Source: a virus. From it: a stretch of 32,100 nt of DNA. Made by a program: the position numbers and the translations under genes. Numbering within the stretch: position 1 is the stretch's first letter; every line of letters starts with the position of its first letter. The stretch lies in IMG/VR virus record IMGVR_UViG_3300008120_000629, positions 1 to 32,100 of that record; one strand, given 5' to 3'. Shown in pieces: positions 1 to 8,176 of the stretch. The notes beneath the pieces are model-generated. The model did no database searches. It worked only from the letters and a program-made list of their open reading frames with translations, and had not been told where the DNA came from.

Positions 1-2382
1 CTTTAAATCTAACTCTCTACTCTTAAGACTAACTTGGTCAGCATTCTTAAGTTGCTCAAATCGCATCTTAGATTGTTCCTTAGCCAAGTTAGCTTGTTGT
101 ATCAATAGAGGAGTCAAATCTTTGTCTTGTGAGAAAGAAGATTCGTTAGCAATACCACGCAGACGCTCTACGTCAAGTCTGTTCTGACGGTCGAGTTCTT
201 TGTTCATATCCTCACGTTGTGCATCTTGTTGTTTTTGTTCAGCATCTGCAGCAAGTTTAGTTTGGAATTGTTGTTGTTGCATTTCCATCTGTTGTTGCTG
301 TTGTGCCATTTGCTGTTGTTGCAATTGAGCTTTACGTTCTTGTACGCCTTCTAATACGTGACGAAGTGAACGTTCTGAGGCAGCGGTGTACAGGTCAAAA
401 ATCTCAATCAACTCTGCACCATTCTGAAGTGCGGGTTGAGCCAACGAACGCAACTGTTCAAGTGTTACTCTATCCTCAGCGTATGATGTCACAAATACAA
501 ACAACTCACGGAGTAACTCATTCTTAGTTATACGTAAGAATACAGTTTCCAATTCTGAGTTTAAGTAGTTCAAAGTAGAGGTAGGCTTTTGCAATTCTGT
601 ATACTGAGCCATCTCCAACATTGTTTGATATACTTGTTGCATTACGTTATCATGCCAAGCAAACCATGTTTCTGTTTGAGAGAATGATTGAGTAAGTCCT
701 TCTTTAGTAGCAGTAGCCGTCTCAGAGGGAGTTACTGAACCTAGACGCTGGCGAGTTACACCAATAAGTTCGTATGCCTCTGTACGGAGAGCTTGTGCCA
801 ATTGGATACGAGATTGAATTTCTGCAGTTCTAGTCAAGTCTACACGAGACATTTGGTTGAACTGAACAGCTCCACCAGTATTCTCTGGAGATGTATCAAT
901 AAACAAAGTACCACGATTCTTGGCATTCCAAAGCATTGTCTCAATTGGATCTTGAGAATCTTTCTTAGGCACTACTTTTAAGTCACCCAAGAATACCACA
1001 CCAATCTCTTTCTCAAGTAACTCCCACAACTGGTTCATACAAATGTTGTAAAGAACTTGGTAAGGCTTAAGAAGATCAAGCAAGGATTTGCCTTGCGTAT
1101 TACGAGTAGTGTTTACAATACCTACAATTGGAGGAGTTTGGCTATACTCTAGAGGCTCTACATCAATGTAGATGTCAGCACCAATCTTAATACCCTTCCA
1201 CCATTCGTTAATCCACAACTCATCTAGAGCAATATCGCCCATAGTTTTATCGTACTTGTAGTCTTCACTTACAAATTGTTCTTGAAGGTATCCTTGTTCG
1301 TCTATGTACTGACGCTTATATATCTTCTTTTTAGACTGCCAGTAACAAGTAACTACTGTGTAGGCGTGTTGAGAGTTGAACGAGAATACGTTGTGGTCAA
1401 TACCTCCATTGGCAAAGTCACCCACGTTCTCAAATGTCAACTGCCACAATGGGTCATTAGGGTCTGGAAGTGCAGGAGACAATGGAGAATATTCGTTGTT
1501 ACGAAGATTCTGTAAAGAACGACTATTCAAGTGCTTAACTTCTTCACCAGAAAGATTATATCTCTCTACTATTTCAGACATAGAAAGAACTTCAATAGTA
1601 CCTAAAGCCCAACAATCAGTAGTATACATAGCATTACGATTAGCTAAGTACCATACGTTAGATGGGTTTTCTACTTTGTAGTTAAATCCGATTCTTGAAT
1701 TGTCTGGGTAGAAGTGGTGAAACTCTTGTCCTGTAATCAAGAAATCTAAGAAACCTTGACTAGACTTTTCTTTTAAACGGAAACTATACTTAAGTGCATT
1801 AAGTACTTTGTTGCCCCACTCTTCGGCAGTAGAAGTGTAGTCCAAGATTTTGTTTTGAATCTCAGCCATCATCTCTTCTTGAATCTGCTGTAACTGTTCT
1901 TCAGGTACTCCTTCTAAACGAGCCATCATTTTATTCATGAAGAACTCTTTAATTAAGTCAGTACGGAAGTCAATGTTCTCATCTACACTCGCATCGTCAA
2001 CAGCTTTGACCTTATACTTAAATGGTCTGTTAATTAACTCACCCTTTAATTGATTGATAGGTGGGTTGACTATTGGATAATGCTTAAGATGCTGAGGAAT
2101 TTCTGGCTCTTGATCAGGAGTATCTGAAAGGTAACTAATAATTTCTTGTATCTGGGGCTCATTGGTGTAATCATCAAAGTTAAACTCTCCGTTAAATAGA
2201 CGGTAGTTTTTTCTGAATTTTATGTTTTGTCGGTACTGGGCAAATGCAATATTTGCAAAGTAGTCAAGGGTAGATTTAATCCACTGAGGCTTTTGTTTCT
2301 TGGCTGCAGAAACAAATTGCTCTGGATAAAAGTATGCGTGATTCAGTGCATCAGTGTACTCTTTGAGTGCTTCTATGATCAT
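1..2382 (-). CDS. phage portal protein, C-terminus beyond window edge
   Basis: An open minus-strand frame runs from ATG at 2382 to the window edge, giving 794 visible residues with no stop. Portal proteins form the dodecameric ring at the capsid vertex through which DNA is packaged and ejected. The assignment rests on position directly downstream of the terminase in the same direction, large size, and an acidic, aromatic-rich N-terminus (starts MIIEALKEYTDALNH) followed by long helical stretches. From about residue 680 to 730 it is very Gln-rich (runs such as QQQMAQQQQQMEMQQQQ), then a charged coiled-coil-like tail; Q-rich C-terminal tails are common in large portals. A 99-nt spacer separates it from the terminase and I see no clear promoter there, so it is probably co-transcribed. 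It could be another large head protein, but context favours portal. Confidence 0.75.
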   Translation of the reverse strand, partial: MIIEALKEYTDALNHAYFYPEQFVSAAKKQKPQWIKSTLDYFANIAFAQYRQNIKFRKNYRLFNGEFNFDDYTNEPQIQEIISYLSDTPDQEPEIPQHLKHYPIVNPPINQLKGELINRPFKYKVKAVDDASVDENIDFRTDLIKEFFMNKMMARLEGVPEEQLQQIQEEMMAEIQNKILDYTSTAEEWGNKVLNALKYSFRLKEKSSQGFLDFLITGQEFHHFYPDNSRIGFNYKVENPSNVWYLANRNAMYTTDCWALGTIEVLSMSEIVERYNLSGEEVKHLNSRSLQNLRNNEYSPLSPALPDPNDPLWQLTFENVGDFANGGIDHNVFSFNSQHAYTVVTCYWQSKKKIYKRQYIDEQGYLQEQFVSEDYKYDKTMGDIALDELWINEWWKGIKIGADIYIDVEPLEYSQTPPIVGIVNTTRNTQGKSLLDLLKPYQVLYNICMNQLWELLEKEIGVVFLGDLKVVPKKDSQDPIETMLWNAKNRGTLFIDTSPENTGGAVQFNQMSRVDLTRTAEIQSRIQLAQALRTEAYELIGVTRQRLGSVTPSETATATKEGLTQSFSQTETWFAWHDNVMQQVYQTMLEMAQYTELQKPTSTLNYLNSELETVFLRITKNELLRELFVFVTSYAEDRVTLEQLRSLAQPALQNGAELIEIFDLYTAASERSLRHVLEGVQERKAQLQQQQMAQQQQQMEMQQQQFQTKLAADAEQKQQDAQREDMNKELDRQNRLDVERLRGIANESSFSQDKDLTPLLIQQANLAKEQSKMRFEQLKNADQVSLKSRELDLK

Positions 2383-2481
2383 AACAATGGATGTTAATGT
2401 ATTAACTTATAAAGTATAACTAGCGGTAAAAATAATACCAAATCTTAATTTTGATACCCAAAATTTTAAAATAAGTGTAGT

Positions 2482-4482
2482 TTAATACCTAAAAGGGCTT
2501 CTTGTTGTCCTGAAAAGTTGTTTTGATTTCATGGATTTAAAGTACTCTTGCATGCGAGAATCCTGTGTAGAAGATACTATTACTGATTTGCTGTTTAAGG
2601 ATTTTGCCATAGCAAGAGTAAGGCCAAAAGAAATAACTCGGTCGACGTTTAATTTGGGAGTAAACTTAATTAATTCTTTAAGCAGTAGAGGGTCAAGTAT
2701 TCTAGTAACTCCTAATCTTTCTTTTACGACGTTACCCTCTGCATCTGTCTCTCTTTCTATAACTTCTGTGATGTATTCTATAATCAGTGAGTTCAAGTAA
2801 TCTTTAATATCACTGGTCATATGTATTCCATACTCACGATTTACTGCACTACTAGGGTGGATGTCATTTAAGAATGAGGGTGTGCGTTCTAAGAAAAAAG
2901 CAGATTCGTTCTTTTCAATACAATGCTGAATGAATCCCATATCCATGTTTTCACAAAGTGTCTTAGCGTTATAGTACTTCAATAACATCTTTGTCATCTC
3001 ATACCACTGTTCAATCTTTTTAGGACGACCTGTGTACGCTGCTACTACTATGTTCTGCCACCCTTCCCCTGCAATATCATGCACACGTTTGTAAATATAA
3101 GTAGAGCCTAAAGAGGTTGAGTATTTAGCTTGTGACTGTTTATATGGGTCAGTTCCTGCCGTATAAAGACCATAGGGTGCCCCTAGTATAGGATACTCCC
3201 AAATCTGAACTGCACCTTCTAAGTTATCTGTTGGTTTAGAAGGAAAGTTTTGAACTGGTTTCTTATCTGTAAACTTATGACCAATGCTTCCATCTGACTT
3301 CTGCACTAGTTCTACGTAATCTGGATTTGCATCTAGTGATGTAATCTTTTGCAATTGTTCCTGAAGAAGATCCACAGGAAAGATGTTTTGCGAAAGTTCT
3401 AGGAAACATTCTTCGTGTGTCAGAGGATAATACATTACCTCCTTCAAGTATGCTTCTAGACCACTAGATTTCTTAATTTGTTCTCTAGACTTTAAGATTA
3501 ATTCTTTTCCTTTGTCTTCATCAGATACCCAAATTGTTATATCGTCTAATTCCGATGGTTCCGCATTCTCTAAGTAAAGTCCAAGAGATTTTGGTTCTTT
3601 TGGTACCTTCAAAGATTTAGTTCCTGGGATAAACAAACCATAGGATTTACCAGAGTCAAGTGACTCTACAGGAAGAAAATTGTATGCTTCAGGGTTATTG
3701 AAAAGCTCTTCCAAATCCCCTGCCTTTGTCATATCTCCCGAAGTCCCAATGACAAAAGGAGAACAACGCCATCCATATGGACTGTCAAAACAAGGAGTAG
3801 TTGCCGCCAAACAATTGAGAATCTTTCCTTTTCCTCCTTCTTCCAACATAAAAGAAGATAGAGTAAGACCAGCAGCTGCTTCCGTATTGTTGCCTTCGTC
3901 AAAGTTTCGGATGTGAAATTTAGACCATTCATGTCTTACGTTTTGTTTGTCTTTGTATCCAAGAGTTACTTGTCTCTTCCAATCATCTTCAATACGGGGA
4001 AACTTAAAGTATTCTGGAAGATTACGTAAACCTAAGTCTACGTACTCTGTTATAATTTTTAAGTCAGGCCCATTCAAAGCAGAGATAAGATTGTCGCTAC
4101 CTTTTTGGGTTACTGCTTTATGGGTCATATACGAGGAAGTCAATACTGACTTAGAGATACGTCGTGAACCTACCATCACAACTCCCTTCTTTCCGTCAGG
4201 ATGATTTTCTGCTCTATTGATAGTTTCATCGACAGCCAAGTAAGTATCCCATAACTGAGGGCGATCTAACTTACGAACTTGTCTTTTGCCTACCATTGTA
4301 TCTACATAAATAGACCAGTAATTTAAATGCCAATAGATAAAAGGAGAAAAGTGAAACCCATTAATGGTAATACCCTCTGTAATCTTTTTATCTTCTGCTT
4401 CCCAAAAAGAAACATATTCTGACGATTCCTTATCAGGAACAGACTTCATATTGACAAAAAACTCTGGACTATCTAAATGCAT
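2482..4482 (-). CDS. terL: terminase large subunit (ATPase/nuclease)
   Basis: This 666-residue protein is the DNA-packaging motor. The N-terminal ATPase shows a Walker A-type loop G-S-R-R-I-S-K-S at residues 105-112, a Walker B-like F-M-L-E-E-G at 211-216, and a coupling motif around I-G-T-S-G-D at 245-250. The C-terminal half carries an RNase H-like nuclease pattern: G-T-D-P-Y with a candidate metal-binding Asp near 445, E-N-M-D-M-G near 511-516, and a late Asp in the N-V-D-R-V-I-S-F-G helix. Length fits the family. The Walker A has Ser in place of the usual Gly-Lys-Thr ending, a variant found in terminases. It lies one nucleotide after the preceding small gene and precedes the portal gene, the usual packaging order. 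Confidence 0.9.
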   Translation of the reverse strand: MHLDSPEFFVNMKSVPDKESSEYVSFWEAEDKKITEGITINGFHFSPFIYWHLNYWSIYVDTMVGKRQVRKLDRPQLWDTYLAVDETINRAENHPDGKKGVVMVGSRRISKSVLTSSYMTHKAVTQKGSDNLISALNGPDLKIITEYVDLGLRNLPEYFKFPRIEDDWKRQVTLGYKDKQNVRHEWSKFHIRNFDEGNNTEAAAGLTLSSFMLEEGGKGKILNCLAATTPCFDSPYGWRCSPFVIGTSGDMTKAGDLEELFNNPEAYNFLPVESLDSGKSYGLFIPGTKSLKVPKEPKSLGLYLENAEPSELDDITIWVSDEDKGKELILKSREQIKKSSGLEAYLKEVMYYPLTHEECFLELSQNIFPVDLLQEQLQKITSLDANPDYVELVQKSDGSIGHKFTDKKPVQNFPSKPTDNLEGAVQIWEYPILGAPYGLYTAGTDPYKQSQAKYSTSLGSTYIYKRVHDIAGEGWQNIVVAAYTGRPKKIEQWYEMTKMLLKYYNAKTLCENMDMGFIQHCIEKNESAFFLERTPSFLNDIHPSSAVNREYGIHMTSDIKDYLNSLIIEYITEVIERETDAEGNVVKERLGVTRILDPLLLKELIKFTPKLNVDRVISFGLTLAMAKSLNSKSVIVSSTQDSRMQEYFKSMKSKQLFRTTRSPFRY

Positions 4483-4483
4483 A

Positions 4484-4801
4484 TTACATAAATTTACTCA
4501 TCTTGCCATTAACTTCTTGAGAACCACGTATCTCAAGTTTGGCTTCTTCTTTCTCACGAAGTTTATCTACCACATCTAAAAGAGCAAGATACTCTTTCAT
4601 GGTATCACGTATTGATTTAATCTGTTGTTCAATAGAAGCAATTACCATAGGAATAGAACCACCTTTAGAAGTTGGTTTCCATTCTACTCGGTCTTTTAAA
4701 GAATGTAGTGGATTTGAATCCACATACTGTCTCCATTCTCTAAGTTTCTCCTCTGCCCACTCTAGTTCAGCTGAGATGTAAGATTGTTTTTTCTGTGCCA
4801 T
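4484..4801 (-). CDS. small coiled-coil protein upstream of terL
   Basis: The product has 105 residues and is highly charged, with predicted long helices (EWAEEKLREWRQYVD near the N-terminus and a Glu/Lys-rich stretch at residues 60-95). It ends one nucleotide before the TerL start, so translation is probably coupled. Small terminase subunits are typically short helical proteins encoded just before TerL, so this is a reasonable candidate, but I see no defined helix-turn-helix and no diagnostic motif. Treat it as hypothetical; the terminase small-subunit idea is an inference from position and helical content only. Confidence 0.6.
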   Translation of the reverse strand: MAQKKQSYISAELEWAEEKLREWRQYVDSNPLHSLKDRVEWKPTSKGGSIPMVIASIEQQIKSIRDTMKEYLALLDVVDKLREKEEAKLEIRGSQEVNGKMSKFM

Positions 4802-4802
4802 A

Positions 4803-5006
4803 CTAAAGCGATTCGTATTTTTCTATAAACTCGTCTTCAGGCATGACTGCAAAGTCTTCCAGTACACGAGCATAAAAATCTTCATTCCTTCCTGTTTTAC
4901 CATAGGAGTAACCTGCTTTCCAAAAGACTTTAGTTACTAGAAATAACTTGTCTTGGAAAGTAGGTTTACTCTCAGGTTTTAAACGGTTGGTTGGTTGTTT
5001 TGTCAT
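4803..5006 (-). CDS. hypothetical 67-residue protein in packaging operon
   Basis: Not recognised. It has a basic, Pro-rich N-terminus (MTKQPTNRLKPESKP), a central aromatic segment (VFWKAGYSYGKTG) and an acidic C-terminal helix (VLEDFAVMPEDEFIEKYESL). There is no signal peptide or membrane segment, so it is expected in the cytoplasm. It sits one nucleotide before the coiled-coil gene and three nucleotides after the next upstream gene, so it belongs to the packaging operon. The tight spacing and ordinary composition support a real gene. Confidence 0.6.
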   Translation of the reverse strand: MTKQPTNRLKPESKPTFQDKLFLVTKVFWKAGYSYGKTGRNEDFYARVLEDFAVMPEDEFIEKYESL

Positions 5007-5009
5007 TGG

Positions 5010-5168
5010 TTAAGCTTTAATCTCTTGTAGCTTACTATCTGCTGGCATATAGTAAACTTCAACTCCGCACTTAGTGCCTTTGTTTCCTCCGCAACCGTTA
5101 AGGATACGGAAAGCTTTCTTAAGGTTTTCTACCTTGTTAGCTCTTGATTTGATTGATGGTTTTTTCAT
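5010..5168 (-). CDS. small basic protein (52 aa)
   Basis: I chose the ATG at 5168 (starts MKKPSIKSRANK) rather than an upstream in-frame Met at 5237, because the longer version would overlap the preceding Cys-rich gene by 58 nt while the shorter one leaves a normal 11-nt gap. The product is strongly basic at its N-terminus and contains N-G-C-G-G-N-K-G-T-K-C-G, a glycine-rich segment with two Cys. It could bind nucleic acid. Family not recognised. Confidence 0.5.
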   Translation of the reverse strand: MKKPSIKSRANKVENLKKAFRILNGCGGNKGTKCGVEVYYMPADSKLQEIKA

Positions 5169-5179
5169 ATTAGTAGGTG

Positions 5180-5554
5180 TTAAGGTTTTTTGGTCCACTT
5201 TAGTTCTTGTTTCTTTTCTGGATGTCTTTGGTTCCAAGTTTCTATTCCACAGTTACAACTCAAACAAGATGTTTTAAATTCAATTACACAACCACATAAC
5301 GCACAGTGTGATTCGGTTCTTCCAGTAGCGTATGGGACACCCGTGAGTGCCATGTACTCTGGAGATACTCTAGCATTAGTAGAGTTGAAGGGACAAGCGT
5401 TACATATGTCCATTCGGTTTGAGATACGGTTCTGATCATCTTCATTAAGTAAATTGAATTCTTTCAATGTCTTGTTGCTGATCCCCTCGATTATCTTGTC
5501 CGCGTTCTTTACTCCCTGCTTCAGCAGCTTCATGTAGTCTGCAAATGGATTCAT
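5180..5554 (-). CDS. Cys-rich zinc-ribbon-like phage protein
   Basis: The 124-residue product carries paired cysteines in order: C-N-A-C-P-F-N near residue 51, C-A-L-C-G-C-V-I near 84, then C-L-S-C-N-C-G-I-E-T-W-N near 97. This C-x-x-C repeated layout resembles a family often seen in Bacteroidetes phages in which the last motif reads roughly C-x-L-C-G-C-x-x-x-x-K-T followed by C-P/G-x-x-x-W, and it probably binds zinc or an iron-sulfur cluster. Its function in the family is not established to my knowledge. Its first 110 nt overlap the end of the upstream HU/IHF-like gene in another frame, which is long for a phage; a later Met at 5533 would shorten the overlap only slightly. Confidence 0.65.
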   Translation of the reverse strand: MNPFADYMKLLKQGVKNADKIIEGISNKTLKEFNLLNEDDQNRISNRMDICNACPFNSTNARVSPEYMALTGVPYATGRTESHCALCGCVIEFKTSCLSCNCGIETWNQRHPEKKQELKWTKKP

Positions 5555-6005
5555 ATAGTTTTTCTAATCTGTCTTGGTTAAAGTTAACTAGCCTTTGTCT
5601 TTGTTTGTGATACATAGGCTTATCAAATATAGGTTCATTTATAAGAATGTCCATCTTCTTCAAACCCTCTTCGTATAGTTTTTTGTAGTTCTCGTAGATA
5701 ACAGTCATAAAGTTTGCTCTACTTTTGGTGTGGTATTTTGGGAACTTTACCATAAACCCAGCCATGTCTATGTACCTTACAATATTATAGTATAGGATAT
5801 TTGGTATGCATGCAGGATTAGCTCTTAAGCGTCCTAAGCCTTTGAGGTAGACTTGTTTGGTCTCGGTCTTCTTTAGGGATTCTACGATTTCTCCTAAATA
5901 CCAAGAATAAACTTCATCTACCTCTGAGCTAGTGCACTTTAACTCTTTGGCTGCCGTACTATACAATCCAAATACCTTGAGTTCTATTTGAAGGTCTTTT
6001 CTCAT
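5445..6005 (-). CDS. HU/IHF-like DNA-binding protein (tentative)
   Basis: The 186-residue product has an N-terminal third (residues 10-60) that reads like the start of an HU/IHF fold: a helical pair V-D-E-V-Y-S-W-Y-L-G-E-I-V followed by Q-V-Y-L-K-G-L-G-R-L, matching the HU pattern of helix, then beta strand with a G-x-G turn. IHF-like subunits are part of the conserved gene block of crAss-like phages. The rest is helical and basic, with a Gln/Asp/Arg-rich tail (RGQDNRGDQQQD). The tail is encoded in the 110-nt overlap with the next gene. It starts inside the stop region of the winged-helix gene (4-nt overlap). The assignment is tentative and based on pattern only. Confidence 0.55.
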   Translation of the reverse strand: MRKDLQIELKVFGLYSTAAKELKCTSSEVDEVYSWYLGEIVESLKKTETKQVYLKGLGRLRANPACIPNILYYNIVRYIDMAGFMVKFPKYHTKSRANFMTVIYENYKKLYEEGLKKMDILINEPIFDKPMYHKQRQRLVNFNQDRLEKLYESICRLHEAAEAGSKERGQDNRGDQQQDIERIQFT

Positions 6006-6382
6006 GCAGGAGTCTGTTCCGTTATGTTACTTTCTGACAATACAGTTTTTCTTATTTTAGTTTTAGGCTCTAGAGTAAAATAAATGGTTAATGCTGATTG
6101 GTTGTCGTTTTCTGGTTTCAATTTAGGATTCAAGTTGTTCTTCAACAATAACTGTTGTTTTCTTAACTTGGTGATTGTGTTAGAAATTACTTGGATGCTT
6201 GTGTTAAACTTTTCCGCAATCTCTTTCTTAGTCTCAGAGGTCAATGCTTTTCTGTAACTAGAGTATGCTAAAATTGTTACTGATAAATCAGATAAGCGAT
6301 AACCTGCTAGCCTCAGCAAGACATCAATGTAATCCCTGTGAATTAAAATAGGGTCAGGGTACTTTCGCAAAAGTTTTTTCAT
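6002..6382 (-). CDS. winged helix-turn-helix protein, first gene of packaging operon
   Basis: The product has 126 residues. Residues 33-80 look like a winged helix-turn-helix: V-T-I-L-A-Y-S-S-Y-R-K then a K-K-E-I-A-E-K-F-N-T-S first helix, and I-Q-V-I-S-N-T-I-T-K-L-R-K-Q recognition helix, followed by a likely beta wing ending in A-L-T-I-Y-F-T-L. It is basic overall. It is the first gene behind the promoter at 6413-6442 with a 5' leader of about 25 nt, so it may regulate its own packaging operon. It could also be a structural or packaging DNA-binding protein; a MarR-like regulator is the best guess. Confidence 0.6.
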   Translation of the reverse strand: MKKLLRKYPDPILIHRDYIDVLLRLAGYRLSDLSVTILAYSSYRKALTSETKKEIAEKFNTSIQVISNTITKLRKQQLLLKNNLNPKLKPENDNQSALTIYFTLEPKTKIRKTVLSESNITEQTPA

Positions 6383-6412
6383 AATATGGTTGGTTGTCTG
6401 TTACAACTAATG

Positions 6413-6442
6413 CAAATATACTATCCTAATATAAAAAGTCAA
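6413..6442 (-). promoter_or_regulatory. Bacteroidetes-type sigma promoter for packaging operon
   Basis: On the minus strand TTG (6442-6440, inside TTGAC) is followed after exactly 19 nt by TATATTTG (6420-6413), which matches the Bacteroidetes primary-sigma consensus (TTTG/TTG at -33, TAnnTTTG at -7). Initiation would fall near 6406. The same architecture with the same spacing occurs at 14209-14238 and 19667-19696. A perfect 10-bp palindrome AGTTATAACT lies at 6449-6458, just upstream of the -33 box, and could be an operator. The rest of the 149-nt gap holds AT-rich repeats of TAAGTTAA type and a weak hairpin (GTTAAG/CTTAAC, 6465-6483), but no convincing terminator. Confidence 0.8.
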
Positions 6443-6531
6443 GTCTAAAGTTATAACTAAGTAAGTTAAGCTAAAAACTTAACAACTAAAGTTAAGATAA
6501 GATTATAACTGGAAACCCCAGTAAATACGGG

Positions 6532-6972
6532 CTACAACTCCTTAACTAAATCTATTAAGCACTTCTCTACTGCCCTAGAGTATGCTTTTTTGTTGTGAGG
6601 AATGTCCTCTACAGTTAGGAACATAGCATTGACATAAACGGTCTTTACGTTCCTAGAATAATGTGTAATGTTATTAGCTGTGATGGACATATTGACTACA
6701 TAGTCCCTCTTTAAAAACTGCAACCCTGCAATGTTAATTAGTCTTTGAGGCATAGCAATTGTGTTAATTGCAAGGTCAACTCCAATGCCTGTATCGCACA
6801 GCGAATACTTGGCAGAGATAAGTTGTTCAGCCGTTGCCACTATACCAAAGTCTACAGGCCTACCTGCAATAGTTCTTAGTTGTGTGTGGTTTCTAACGGT
6901 GTCAATTTTGTAGCATTGTGCATTCAACGAACCTGCAAATGCTAGGATTAAGAGTATGATTAGTTTTTTCAT
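6532..6972 (-). CDS. exported protein of unknown function (last gene of exported module)
   Basis: The 146-residue product starts with a clear Sec signal peptide (MKKLIILLILAFAGSLNAQ, cleavage after A18 giving Q as the first mature residue, common in Bacteroidetes). The mature part contains alternating beta strands and the segment F-L-T-V-E-D-I-P-H-N-K-K-A-Y-S-R-A near the C-terminus, followed by a helix. This resembles the strand-strand-helix layout of small periplasmic assembly proteins, but I do not recognise the family. It starts one nucleotide before the end of the dockerin-like gene's spacer (gap of 1 nt), so it belongs to the exported-protein operon. A role as an accessory of the CsgG-like pore is a guess from context. 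Confidence 0.65.
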   Translation of the reverse strand: MKKLIILLILAFAGSLNAQCYKIDTVRNHTQLRTIAGRPVDFGIVATAEQLISAKYSLCDTGIGVDLAINTIAMPQRLINIAGLQFLKRDYVVNMSITANNITHYSRNVKTVYVNAMFLTVEDIPHNKKAYSRAVEKCLIDLVKEL

Positions 6973-6973
6973 G

Positions 6974-8176
6974 TTAGTATGTTACTTGTCCTGCATAACC
7001 AGGTGCTATTAGGTAAAGACTTAAACTTCCTCCAGAAGTAAGAGTAGAAGTAGTATAAGTACTGACTCCAGGATAAGTTCCTCTTACATTTGTTGTGGCA
7101 GCTTTGATAGCATCATATTGTGCTGTTGTAAAGATACGGACATCAGGTGCTATTCTCCACTTAGAAAATCTTCCAGCCTTTCTTGCCGCTACGTAGTATT
7201 TATCTGCTACAGTTATTTTAGAGTCATCGTTTACGTCAAACATCTGAAAAGTCAACCCAGTCTTAACCACTTTATTGAGGATGAGGTCTGATATTGCTTG
7301 GATGTCTGAGTTTGTGTAGGCTTGAATCCTAGTTGGAGCATCGACTTGAATAGTGAATTGATTACCTGCTACTGTAGTTCTTGAGAAAGAGTAGTATCCC
7401 GATGAGTTAGTATATGCAGTAGCGTCAAGTACATTAGAACTTGTTGTAGTGGTTGAGGTTGTGTTTATCTCCCAACTAGTGCCAGAAAAAGAACCAGTAG
7501 TAACGAGAGTACTTGCCATCCAAGCACTACCTGTAGATATACCCATTATTTCTTGGTTGGAACCGTCTGCGGTGAATGTTCTCCAAACCACTATCTGCTT
7601 TGAGGCTTGGTTTTTAATAAAGTATAAATCCCAAACATAATTGATTCCCGTTTGGTTGTACTTACAGTTACCCTCGTATCTTACTCTAAACACATCACCG
7701 TAAGTTCCATCAGTGTAACTTTCAGTTGATACATAAGAAACGTTGTTATCTGTTGAGCCATTATCCACCGACCCAATATGGATAGTAGGTTGATTAGGAC
7801 TAGTAGCATTTCCGTTGTATCCAGTACTAGAACTTGTTCCAAAAGTAAACCAAGAGTTAGCGTTAACGTGGCCTGAAGAATAGCTAGTTCCTGCGTAAGA
7901 AGGACTAAAGCCAGAAGGAAATGTAATAGCCACAGACTTTTCATCTGTGTTAGCAGTTGAGTGAAGTACTGAAGTTCCTCGTCCTCTATCTGAAGGAATA
8001 CCTGAAGTTATCTTAGCAAAAGTACCTGACTTAGTAGTAGCACCTGCTGTACTCTTGTATATTTTTACGGGAACGTTAGAGGCGCCCGAACCGTTTGCAT
8101 TGTACAAGTATCCAGAATAAGTAAATTGAGCCTTCAGAGGACTTGCAAACAAGAGTAGAATGACTAGCCATCTCAT
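6974..8176 (-). CDS. exported protein with dockerin-like C-terminal module
   Basis: The 400-residue product has a signal peptide (MRWLVILLLFASPLKAQ). Residues about 20-280 are Ser/Thr/Gly-rich, probably beta-sandwich, with a W-x-F-G-T/S pattern typical of secreted adhesins. Residues 288-336 resemble a dockerin: a first helix N-S-D-I-Q-A-I-S-D-L-I-L, then an EF-hand-like calcium loop F-D-V-N-D-D-S-K-I-T-V-A-D and a second helix ending A-R-K-A-G-R-F-S-K-W. The downstream stretch (D-V-R-I-F-T-T-A-Q-Y-D-A-I) matches the equivalent region of the T9SS-tailed protein at 10944-12833, so the two share a module. It has no T9SS tail of its own. It overlaps the upstream gene by 4 nt (ATGA). Confidence 0.7.
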   Translation of the reverse strand: MRWLVILLLFASPLKAQFTYSGYLYNANGSGASNVPVKIYKSTAGATTKSGTFAKITSGIPSDRGRGTSVLHSTANTDEKSVAITFPSGFSPSYAGTSYSSGHVNANSWFTFGTSSSTGYNGNATSPNQPTIHIGSVDNGSTDNNVSYVSTESYTDGTYGDVFRVRYEGNCKYNQTGINYVWDLYFIKNQASKQIVVWRTFTADGSNQEIMGISTGSAWMASTLVTTGSFSGTSWEINTTSTTTTSSNVLDATAYTNSSGYYSFSRTTVAGNQFTIQVDAPTRIQAYTNSDIQAISDLILNKVVKTGLTFQMFDVNDDSKITVADKYYVAARKAGRFSKWRIAPDVRIFTTAQYDAIKAATTNVRGTYPGVSTYTTSTLTSGGSLSLYLIAPGYAGQVTY

